Source: Candidatus Taylorbacteria bacterium RIFCSPHIGHO2_02_FULL_46_13
GTDB taxonomy: Bacteria; Patescibacteriota; Minisyncoccia; Phycocordibacterales; DSPV01
Assembly (NCBI GenBank): GCA_001821015.1
Contig: MHRQ01000019.1
Span: forward strand, 2,416 to 8,922
Length of the DNA: 6,507 nt
Direction of reading: 5' to 3'
Under the pieces are notes generated by a model. The model saw only the letters and a list, made by a program, of their open reading frames with translations, ran no database searches and was not told the origin of the DNA. How positions within the stretch are numbered: position 1 is the stretch's first letter; the number at the start of each line of letters is the position of its first letter. The position numbers and the translations under genes are program-made. Of this stretch, positions 1 through 5,061 are shown piece by piece.

Positions 1-387
1 ACAGTAAAAAAGACCACAAAAACGGCGCCAAAGGAGGCGCCGACGGTAGCTGTTGCCAAGACTTCCAGTACGGAGTTTGCTGTAATTGCTACAGGTGGTA
101 AACAGTATGTGGTATCACCCGGCACAGTAGTTAAGATTGAGAAGATTTCTGACGAGCACAAGGAAGGGGACACCATCACTTTTGACAAGATTCTTATTGT
201 GGATAACGGTTCCGAGACTACCATCGGAGACCCCTATATTTTAGGCGCGAAAGTTACCGCCAAACTTGAAAAAATTGGCCGTAATCAAAAGGTAGAAACT
301 ATTAAATATAAGCAGAAAAGCCGGTATTTCATCCGCCGCGGTCACCGCCAGCCGTATTTTTTGATAAAAATAGAATCAATAAAATAA
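1..387 (+). CDS. rplU: 50S ribosomal protein L21 (5'-partial)
   Basis: L21 is a 23S rRNA-binding protein of the large ribosomal subunit. The frame is open from the first base of the window, so the true start lies upstream; 128 residues are visible before TAA. The L21 core begins near visible residue 25 with the family signature FAVIATGGKQYVVSPG, continues through VKIEKI and the glycine-rich middle (GDPYILGAKV), and ends with the conserved basic RRGHRQPYFLIKI. About 104 core residues match the usual L21 length. In front of it are at least 24 extra residues rich in Lys, Thr, Ala and Pro, a low-complexity tail of a kind common on CPR ribosomal proteins. A GTG at 109 could be taken as a start but would remove the conserved beta-strand, so it is rejected. 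The usual partner rpmA (L27) does not follow; a terminator and a convergent operon do. Confidence 0.95.
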   Translation, partial: TVKKTTKTAPKEAPTVAVAKTSSTEFAVIATGGKQYVVSPGTVVKIEKISDEHKEGDTITFDKILIVDNGSETTIGDPYILGAKVTAKLEKIGRNQKVETIKYKQKSRYFIRRGHRQPYFLIKIESIK

Positions 388-389
388 AA

Positions 390-415
390 CTCCTTCGCTT
401 TCGGAGATGTTTTTT
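390..415. terminator. Probable bidirectional terminator between rplU and the convergent DUF1653 gene
   Basis: CTCC (390-393) can pair with GGAG (403-406) around a 9-nt loop. A run of six T (410-415) follows on the plus strand, and on the minus strand the same stem is followed by TTTTATTTTA. The stem is only 4 bp, so the structure is weak. Its position in the 42-nt gap between convergent genes and the T-tracts on both sides are the main support. Confidence 0.45.
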
Positions 416-429
416 CAGTTTTGCAGACA

Positions 430-657
430 TTATTCTCCAATATACTCAAATCGTAACATTTTCTTACCCTCAACTTCGACAGATTCCATAAATATTTTCA
501 AAGGCCTGACCCAAAGATTGGCAGTTTTGTTTTCATATAAGGCCTTATACACTACTAGATCTTCTAGAGTTTCAGTGTGCTTGGCAACACCAATTACTTG
601 ATATTCTTTCCCTTTATAATGCCTATATTTTCCTAATTTGAGTATATTATTCAGCAT
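430..657 (-). CDS. DUF1653 domain protein, 75 residues
   Basis: This small single-domain protein matches what I know of the DUF1653 family, whose biochemical role is not established to my knowledge. The signature runs from residue 9: GKYRHYKGKEYQVIGVA, then HTETLEDLVVYKALYE, then LWVRPLKIFMESV, ending in RFEYIGE. Length is normal for the family, so it looks complete. It has no signal peptide or membrane segment and is probably cytoplasmic. The ATG at 655-657 lies 9 nt after the recR stop without a convincing Shine-Dalgarno (only AGAAATACC), so it is probably co-transcribed and translationally linked with recR. The gene is bracketed by a 13-bp inverted repeat covering codons 4-8 and the FEYI codons near its end. 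Function is unknown; being last in a dnaB-recR operon is only a weak hint at DNA metabolism. Confidence 0.88.
   Translation of the reverse strand: MLNNILKLGKYRHYKGKEYQVIGVAKHTETLEDLVVYKALYENKTANLWVRPLKIFMESVEVEGKKMLRFEYIGE
439..648. repeat. 13-bp perfect inverted repeat at both ends of the DUF1653 gene
   Basis: AATATACTCAAAT at 439-451 is the exact reverse complement of ATTTGAGTATATT at 636-648; the arms are 184 bp apart. In the minus-strand mRNA the arm near the start begins about 10 nt after the A of the ATG, and the other arm ends just before the last codons. The two ends of the reading frame could therefore pair in a long-range stem. The match stops at both sides (C/A mismatches). Both arms lie in coding sequence, so chance is possible. 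Confidence 0.6.
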
Positions 658-666
658 GGTATTTCT

Positions 667-1293
667 TTATTTTGCTGGTGCACGATTACTTAAAGCGTTT
701 TTGATGGTGTCTGGGTCGCTGTATTGAAGCTCGGTACCCGTGGAAAGACCTCGGCCAAGTAAACTGATTTTAATTCCATGCTCTTTAACTAACGGGGCAA
801 GCGAATGAGTGAGAAAATTGCCTGTATGTTCTCCTTCAGGATTGAGGTCAAGGGCCAGTATAATTTCTTTGAGTCCTTTGCCCGTGGCCTCTTTCACTCT
901 GCTTGAAAGTTTTTTCAGACGAATGCGCTCCTCGGGCTTGGTTTCAAGAATGGGAACGGTGCCCCCGAGGACAAAATAGTAGCCACGATATCCGCTACTT
1001 TTTTCAACTGATTCCACATCAACATCATGGGCGACAACCATTAACAGGCTTGTGTCGCGGTGTGTGTCAGCGCATAGCATACAGTGTGTCGTTTTTGTAT
1101 TACCGCTGCTGAAGAGTCGGTAGCATGATATGCAGGCGCCAACCGTCTTCTTTGCTTTCGCAAGCGCCTCTGTGAATTCTTTCAGTGTGTCTGCATTACG
1201 GGTGAGCAGATAATACGCGAAGCGACGAGCTTGTCGTGGCCCTACACCGGGAAAATGCGCGAATTCTTCAATAAGTTTAGTGATAGGATCCAT
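667..1293 (-). CDS. recR: Recombination mediator protein RecR
   Basis: RecR works with RecO (and RecF) to load RecA on SSB-coated gapped DNA. At 208 residues it is slightly longer than the usual ~200. Domains in order: helix-hairpin-helix at about 11-30 (FPGVGPRQARRFAYYLL); a four-cysteine zinc finger C54-x2-C57 and C71-x2-C74; a Toprim domain from about 80 to 176, including GYYFVLGG and EIILALDLNPEGEHTGNF; and the C-terminal RecR motif GRGLSTGTELQYSD at about 180-193. One oddity is MVVAHDVDV at 85-93. The family usually has a Toprim glutamate (VVE), but here the position is Ala88. The ATG at 1291-1293 is 5 nt after the dnaB stop. An AAGGTGA in the dnaB end, about 15 nt upstream, is too far to be a good ribosome-binding site, so translational coupling is likely. 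Confidence 0.96.
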   Translation of the reverse strand: MDPITKLIEEFAHFPGVGPRQARRFAYYLLTRNADTLKEFTEALAKAKKTVGACISCYRLFSSGNTKTTHCMLCADTHRDTSLLMVVAHDVDVESVEKSSGYRGYYFVLGGTVPILETKPEERIRLKKLSSRVKEATGKGLKEIILALDLNPEGEHTGNFLTHSLAPLVKEHGIKISLLGRGLSTGTELQYSDPDTIKNALSNRAPAK

Positions 1294-1298
1294 TGTGA

Positions 1299-2681
1299 TT
1301 ACATGCTTTCACCTTGGGCAGGATGAAAATCTTTGAAGTCACTCTTTTCAATACTCAAAAAAGTAGCCTTCTTTTCATCAAAATAAAGTTCAATTTTTCC
1401 GGTTGGGCCGTTGCGGTGTTTTTCCACAAGAATTTCAGCAATGTTCGGTTTATCAGAATCTTCTTTATATTTATCCTCGCGGTGTATAAACATCACGACG
1501 TCGGCATCCTGTTCAATGGATCCGGAATCGCGCAGGTCGGAGAGGCGAGGTTTGCCACCGCGGGCCTCCACGGCACGTGACAGCTGGGAAAGGGCGAGCA
1601 CGGGCACTTCAAGCTCGCGAGCCAGCTGTTTTAGTGAGCGCGAGATCTCGGTTACTTGTTGATAGAAAGAGTCATTGGAGTTCTTCATTCCGGAAAGCAT
1701 GAGCTGGAGATAGTCTACGACGATAAGACCGAGGTTTTTCTCACGTTTAAGTTTACGCGCGACCGAACGCATTTTTATAATAGATTGTGTTGGTTGATCG
1801 TCAATAAAAATAGGGGCTTTTGCCAGAACATCCAGCGCGTCTCTAATCCGGTCAAAGTCAACGCCAGAAGATATTCGTCCGGTACGTAGCGCCCAGGAAT
1901 TGACGTTAGATTGTGTCGCAAGCATACGGTCAACCAGTTGTTGGGCGCTCATTTCAAGCGAGAATATTCCAACTGAAACATTGTGGTTAATCGCCGTTTG
2001 GCGTGCGATATCAAGCGCTAAAGAGGTTTTACCCATTGAGGGTCTCGCGGCAAGTATGACGAGGTCTGATTTTTGCAATCCAGCAAGCAGGTTGTCCAAC
2101 TCTTTGAAGCCCGTGGGGACGCCGCGTAATTCATCTTTGGATTTATGCAACCGGTCAAGCCTCTCCCATGCGTCGCCCAATATTTCTTTGAGCTCCACGA
2201 AGCGGTGTGTGCCGGAGACATTAGTGACTTCAAAGAGTTTTTTTTCCGCGCTGTCCAAGAGGTGTTCTACCTCGCTTTCTTCATCAAAACCCAAGCCTCG
2301 TATGTGCTCCGACGCTTCAATAAGCTGGCGCATGAGCGCCTTTTTATAAATGATTTCAGCGTAGTGTTTTGCATTTGCTGAAGAGGGGACAGAGCCAGCC
2401 AGCTCTGCTACATAACTTGCGCCGCCAACTCTCTCCAACAGGTTTTTTTCTCCTAAGCGAGACGTTAACGATAACAGATCAATGGGAGAAGCTTTTGCAA
2501 ACAGTTCAAGTATGGTGGCATAAATCAGACGGTGCTTTTCACTGTAGAATGCTTGGGGAGTAATGATATCTATAATGTCATTTAACGCATCCTGACGTAA
2601 GAGAATAGAACCCAAGAGGGCTTGTTCCGCTTCAATATTTTGGGGAGGTACTTTGGAGAAATCAATAGAAGACTTTGCCAT
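1299..2681 (-). CDS. dnaB: Replicative DNA helicase DnaB
   Basis: DnaB is the hexameric 5'-3' helicase that unwinds DNA at the replication fork. With the ATG at 2681 it has 460 residues, close to the E. coli 471. The N-terminal primase-interacting domain covers about 10-110 (PPQNIEAEQALLGSIL), followed by a linker and the RecA-like motor. The motor shows Walker A ARPSMGKT (212-219), SLEMS with E243, Walker B LIVVDYLQLM with D323, SQLSR (365-369), DLRDSGSIEQDAD (382-394) and the arginine-finger segment KHRNGPTG (421-428). No intein is seen. A longer frame from a TTG at 2708 would add MPERGTIPR, but those codons overlap the predicted -10 box, so the ATG is preferred. It is the first gene of the dnaB-recR-DUF1653 operon and has no Shine-Dalgarno, which fits a leaderless transcript. 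Confidence 0.95.
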   Translation of the reverse strand: MAKSSIDFSKVPPQNIEAEQALLGSILLRQDALNDIIDIITPQAFYSEKHRLIYATILELFAKASPIDLLSLTSRLGEKNLLERVGGASYVAELAGSVPSSANAKHYAEIIYKKALMRQLIEASEHIRGLGFDEESEVEHLLDSAEKKLFEVTNVSGTHRFVELKEILGDAWERLDRLHKSKDELRGVPTGFKELDNLLAGLQKSDLVILAARPSMGKTSLALDIARQTAINHNVSVGIFSLEMSAQQLVDRMLATQSNVNSWALRTGRISSGVDFDRIRDALDVLAKAPIFIDDQPTQSIIKMRSVARKLKREKNLGLIVVDYLQLMLSGMKNSNDSFYQQVTEISRSLKQLARELEVPVLALSQLSRAVEARGGKPRLSDLRDSGSIEQDADVVMFIHREDKYKEDSDKPNIAEILVEKHRNGPTGKIELYFDEKKATFLSIEKSDFKDFHPAQGESM

Positions 2682-2688
2682 ACGCGGA

Positions 2689-2716
2689 ATTGTACCACGC
2701 TCTGGCAAGCTGAAAA
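2689..2716 (-). promoter_or_regulatory. dnaB operon promoter, predicted leaderless
   Basis: On the minus strand an extended -10 (TGG-TACAAT; hexamer at 2689-2694) lies exactly 7 nt before the ATG at 2681. A weak -35, TTTTCA (2711-2716), sits 16 bp upstream. Transcription would begin at or within a base of the start codon. There is no Shine-Dalgarno upstream of this ATG, which agrees with leaderless translation. This is a prediction from sequence only. Confidence 0.6.
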
Positions 2717-2758
2717 CATTAGCAAATGCCTATAACCTGTTGCCAAGCTGTTAATATT
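2703..2758. repeat. 18-bp imperfect direct repeat upstream of dnaB
   Basis: TGGCAAGCTGAAAACATT (2703-2720) and TGCCAAGCTGTTAATATT (2741-2758) match at 14 of 18 positions, 38 bp apart start to start. The first copy covers the -35 region and spacer of the predicted dnaB promoter, and the second lies just upstream. It could be a pair of regulator sites or a chance or ancient duplication. Confidence 0.4.
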
Positions 2759-2816
2759 CGCTCGGATTCAATTTTCAAAAACACGCATAAATCGCCCCAG
2801 CGGGCAGAGGAGCTGG

Positions 2817-2846
2817 TTGACACACTATATTATAGTGTGCTATATT
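2817..2846 (+). promoter_or_regulatory. Sigma70-type promoter of the seven-helix membrane protein gene
   Basis: A perfect -35 TTGACA (2817-2822), an 18-bp spacer and a -10 TATATT (2841-2846, 5 of 6) predict a start near 2853 and a leader of about 85 nt. It is one of the two strongest promoter matches in the window, and its spacer is filled by a palindrome. The rest of the intergenic stretch (2709-2937) holds the dnaB promoter, the direct repeat and this leader; I see no small gene or structured RNA gene in it. Confidence 0.7.
2821..2839. promoter_or_regulatory. Perfect 19-bp palindromic operator inside the promoter spacer
   Basis: CACACTATATTATAGTGTG is a perfect dyad: 9-bp arms around T2830. 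It starts in the last two bases of the -35 box and ends 1 bp before the -10 box, so a bound dimer would block RNA polymerase. The inner part, ACACTATA-T-TATAGTGT, equals the published NrdR-box consensus (acaCwAtATaTwGtgt) plus one extra central base. NrdR boxes normally come in tandem; I see no second copy. The regulator is therefore not identified. Confidence 0.65.
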
Positions 2847-2862
2847 GTTTCTTAGATTGATC

Positions 2863-2881
2863 GGGAACATAGAATGTTTCT
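2863..2881 (+). promoter_or_regulatory. Hairpin in the 5' leader of the membrane protein mRNA
   Basis: GGGAACAT can pair with ATGTTTCT around a 3-nt AGA loop. This gives eight pairs, two of them G-U wobbles that form only in the plus-strand transcript. It lies about 10 nt after the predicted transcription start. A second tiny hairpin, GGC-GTAA-GCC (2906-2915), precedes the Shine-Dalgarno. I do not recognise a known riboswitch. Confidence 0.35.
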
Positions 2882-2924
2882 AGGACCCAATTGAAATAAA
2901 CAAAAGGCGTAAGCCCGCATCAAG

Positions 2925-2932
2925 AAAGGAGG
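2925..2932 (+). promoter_or_regulatory. Perfect Shine-Dalgarno that fixes a TTG start
   Basis: AAAGGAGG lies 5 nt before TTG at 2938-2940. No ATG or GTG lies in frame between the upstream stop (TAG at 2881) and this TTG, so the site decides the start. It is the only strong Shine-Dalgarno in front of any gene here. Confidence 0.8.
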
Positions 2933-2937
2933 CGGTT

Positions 2938-3543
2938 TTGAAAGAAACAATTGGCTTAGTGTCAGGACTAATTGTGATATTAAGCATTATTCCGTATTCA
3001 GTGCGGACGTACCAGTGTAAAATTCGTCCGAATCTTGTCAGCTGGAGCATTTGGGCCGTGCTCGGCTTCGCTCTCTTGCTTAGCTACCGAAGTTCCGGTG
3101 CAACAAGCAATGTGTGGCCTGCAGTGTTTGGGTTCACAAATCCCCTACTTATTGCCATTCTTGCATACTGGCGAGGGGAGCGGAAAAAGCCAAATGCGCT
3201 GGAACTCCTGTGCGTTTGTATTGGAGCAGTATCAATCATACTTTGGTGGTTTGTGAGAAACGATAAATATCTATCACAATACGCCTTGTATATCGCGCTC
3301 ATTGCTGACGCATGCGCGGCAATTCCAACTATTGTATTTGTTTGGAAGACGCCACATGGCGACAGGCCGTTTGCGTGGGTTCTGTTCGCGATAGGATATG
3401 GACTGGTGCTTTTTGCCATTGAAGAACACACGTTTGTAAATTACATCCTGCCGACCTATATGACCCTTGGTAGCGCGTTTGTCGCCTTTCCTCTCATACT
3501 ACACCGTTTGCGCAACAAAGTTCCGCTATCGCAGTGGGTGTGA
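2938..3543 (+). CDS. Seven-helix membrane protein with duplicated three-helix repeats (SWEET/PQ-loop/PnuC-like architecture)
   Basis: I do not recognise a named family with certainty. The 201-residue protein has about seven hydrophobic segments at roughly 5-20, 33-50, 59-78, 88-105, 114-135, 145-162 and 167-187. The halves look related: helix 1 ends in IPYSVRTYQCKIRPN and helix 2 carries W36 and W39, while helix 5 ends in IPTIVFVWKTPHGDRPF and helix 6 carries W147. Each half thus has an Ile-Pro at the end of its first helix and an Arg-Pro 12-14 residues later. Two three-helix units joined by one linker helix is the layout of SWEET sugar transporters, PQ-loop proteins and PnuC-type vitamin or nucleoside transporters. 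Translation starts at TTG behind a perfect Shine-Dalgarno. The gene stands alone between two leftward operons, with its own operator-bearing promoter and terminator, which suggests regulated expression. The substrate is unknown. Confidence 0.82.
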   Translation: MKETIGLVSGLIVILSIIPYSVRTYQCKIRPNLVSWSIWAVLGFALLLSYRSSGATSNVWPAVFGFTNPLLIAILAYWRGERKKPNALELLCVCIGAVSIILWWFVRNDKYLSQYALYIALIADACAAIPTIVFVWKTPHGDRPFAWVLFAIGYGLVLFAIEEHTFVNYILPTYMTLGSAFVAFPLILHRLRNKVPLSQWV

Positions 3544-3551
3544 GCCATTTC

Positions 3552-3586
3552 AAAAGTTCCGTGAGAAATCGCGGGGCTTTTCTTTT
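3552..3586 (+). terminator. Intrinsic terminator of the membrane protein gene
   Basis: AAAA (3552-3555) leads into a 9-bp stem, GTTCCGTGA/TCGCGGGGC (3556-3564 with 3569-3577), closed by a GAAA tetraloop and followed by TTTTCTTTT. Three of the pairs are G-U, which hold only in the rightward transcript. On the minus strand they become C-A mismatches. The terminator therefore serves the rightward gene rather than cysS, which ends at 3589. Confidence 0.82.
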
Positions 3587-3588
3587 GG

Positions 3589-5061
3589 TTAAATTTTGGT
3601 AAGCCGCGCGCCAGCAGGGGAGTCCTCAAGGGTAAATCCGGCAGAATTTATTTTATCCCGTAGCGTGTCGGCTTTTGCAAAATCCTTGCTGGCGCGAGCT
3701 TTTTCACGCTCCTCTACGAGAGTTCGTATTTCTTGCGGGGCTTGTTCTATTGAAACGGTTTGTTTTCTGCTTTCCTCCATAAAATTTTGCGATTCTGCAA
3801 GATCAAGGCCTAAAATTCGGTCAAAATCAAGCAAGGTTGCTTTTTTATCGGCTTTTGAGACGGAATCATCTTTCAAGAGATCCCAGAGTAACGCGACAGC
3901 CTGTGACGTATTTATATCATCATTGATTGCCGTAATAAAAGATTTCTGATAGCGCGGGCTGACTGCCCCTTTCTTTACGCCAAGTTCTTCAACAAACACG
4001 CGCTGTAATTTAAAAAACGCCCGATGCGCGGCTTCCAAAGCTTGCCATGTGAAGTTCACTTGCGTTTTATAGTGGCTCGTTAAGAGCCAGTATCGGTAGG
4101 CAAGGGGAGGGATGTTTCGTTCCTCTATATGTTTGAGGAGAATGGTGTTGCCGAGCGATTTTGAAATCTTTTTACCGTCTATCATCAGGTGCGCGACGTG
4201 TAACCAATACTTGGCGAAAACCGGACCAAAGGCCGCTTCCGATTGTGCAATCTCGTTGTTGTGGTGAACCGGGATATGATCTACGCCCCCGGTATGAATG
4301 TCAAAATGATGTCCAAGATATTTGGAAGACATTGCAGAGCACTCAATATGCCAGCCGGGGAAACCTTTCCCCCACGGGCTTTCCCATTCCTGCTGGCGCT
4401 TGTCTTCTGGTTTTGAGAATTTCCAAAGTGCAAAATCAGTAGGATGTTTTTTCTCGGGGTTTATAGGTACACGCTTGCCTTCTTCTAGCCCCACGAGGTT
4501 GATGTTGCCCAGAGCACCATACGACTTGAACAGAACGGTATCAAAATAGATACCGTCAGCAGTTAGATACGTATACCCTTTTTCTTCAAGAGTTCTGATC
4601 AAGGCTACCTGTTCTAAAATGTGTTCGGTGGCTCTCGGAAAGATTGTTCCTTCCGTATCAATATTTAACTTTCGGAGATTTTCCAGAAAATCGTCTGTGT
4701 AAAATGTAATAACTTCTGCGGCAGTCTTTCCCTCTCTCTTCGCCCCTTCTTCTATTTTGTCTTCGCCTTGGTCTTCGTCGCCGGTGAGATGTCCCACATC
4801 AGTAATATTAATAACCTGGGTGAGCGTAAAACCGTGATAGCGAAACATCCGCTTGAGCAGGTCGGCAAATACATACGGACGCGCGTGGCCGATGTGGGTA
4901 TATCCATAGACGGTAGGCCCGCAGTGGTACATGCCGACCCGACCTGCTTTGAGAGGACGAAAAGGCTCTTTGCGCCCGGTAAGCGTATTATAGAAAAAAA
5001 TCCCCGTATCAGGCACTCGTGGCGCAGATGTCTTGAATATCTTTAAAAATCCTAGAGCCAT
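3589..5061 (-). CDS. cysS: Cysteinyl-tRNA synthetase
   Basis: This class I aminoacyl-tRNA synthetase activates cysteine with ATP and charges tRNA-Cys in the cytoplasm. It has 490 residues, somewhat above the usual ~460. The ATP-site motifs are HIGH (56-59) and KISKS (298-302). The zinc and cysteine-recognition ligands are all visible by family alignment: C47 (MYHCGPTVYG), C241 (WHIECSAMS), H266 and E270 (HHNNE). The C-terminal helical domain with KARASKDFAKADTLRD and a final LEDSPAGARL is typical. About 20 extra residues precede the usual start (IFFYNTLTGRKE). The ATG at 5059-5061 overlaps the corA end by 10 nt, and there is no Shine-Dalgarno, so translation is probably coupled to corA. A GTG at codon 16 is an alternative start. 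I see no strong terminator of its own downstream. Confidence 0.97.
   Translation of the reverse strand: MALGFLKIFKTSAPRVPDTGIFFYNTLTGRKEPFRPLKAGRVGMYHCGPTVYGYTHIGHARPYVFADLLKRMFRYHGFTLTQVINITDVGHLTGDEDQGEDKIEEGAKREGKTAAEVITFYTDDFLENLRKLNIDTEGTIFPRATEHILEQVALIRTLEEKGYTYLTADGIYFDTVLFKSYGALGNINLVGLEEGKRVPINPEKKHPTDFALWKFSKPEDKRQQEWESPWGKGFPGWHIECSAMSSKYLGHHFDIHTGGVDHIPVHHNNEIAQSEAAFGPVFAKYWLHVAHLMIDGKKISKSLGNTILLKHIEERNIPPLAYRYWLLTSHYKTQVNFTWQALEAAHRAFFKLQRVFVEELGVKKGAVSPRYQKSFITAINDDINTSQAVALLWDLLKDDSVSKADKKATLLDFDRILGLDLAESQNFMEESRKQTVSIEQAPQEIRTLVEEREKARASKDFAKADTLRDKINSAGFTLEDSPAGARLTKI

Noticed and set aside
198..206. TGTGGATAA, an exact reverse DnaA box (TTATCCACA)
   Set aside because: It is a single copy inside conserved rplU coding sequence (IVDN codons), with no cluster or AT-rich unwinding region, so it is no evidence for an origin; one such 9-mer by chance in the window is not rare.
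555..567. CTAGA-TCT-TCTAG palindrome
   Set aside because: Short, inside conserved DUF1653 coding sequence, with no promoter or terminator context.
1900..2349. 149-codon plus-strand open frame antisense to dnaB
   Set aside because: It is rich in Ser/Arg with no recognisable motif, and the opposite strand encodes unmistakable DnaB motifs.
2682..2708. Upstream extension of dnaB starting at a TTG (MPERGTIPR)
   Set aside because: These codons overlap the predicted -10 box, lack a ribosome-binding site and precede the family-typical start.
2829..2834. TATAAT on the minus strand as a second dnaB promoter
   Set aside because: It is a by-product of the palindrome; no -35 or TGn extension is found at a proper distance.
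3541..3543. Possible UGA-recoding (Gracilibacteria-type code)
   Set aside because: TGA here is followed by a terminator and ends the protein naturally, and no gene needs TGA read as an amino acid.
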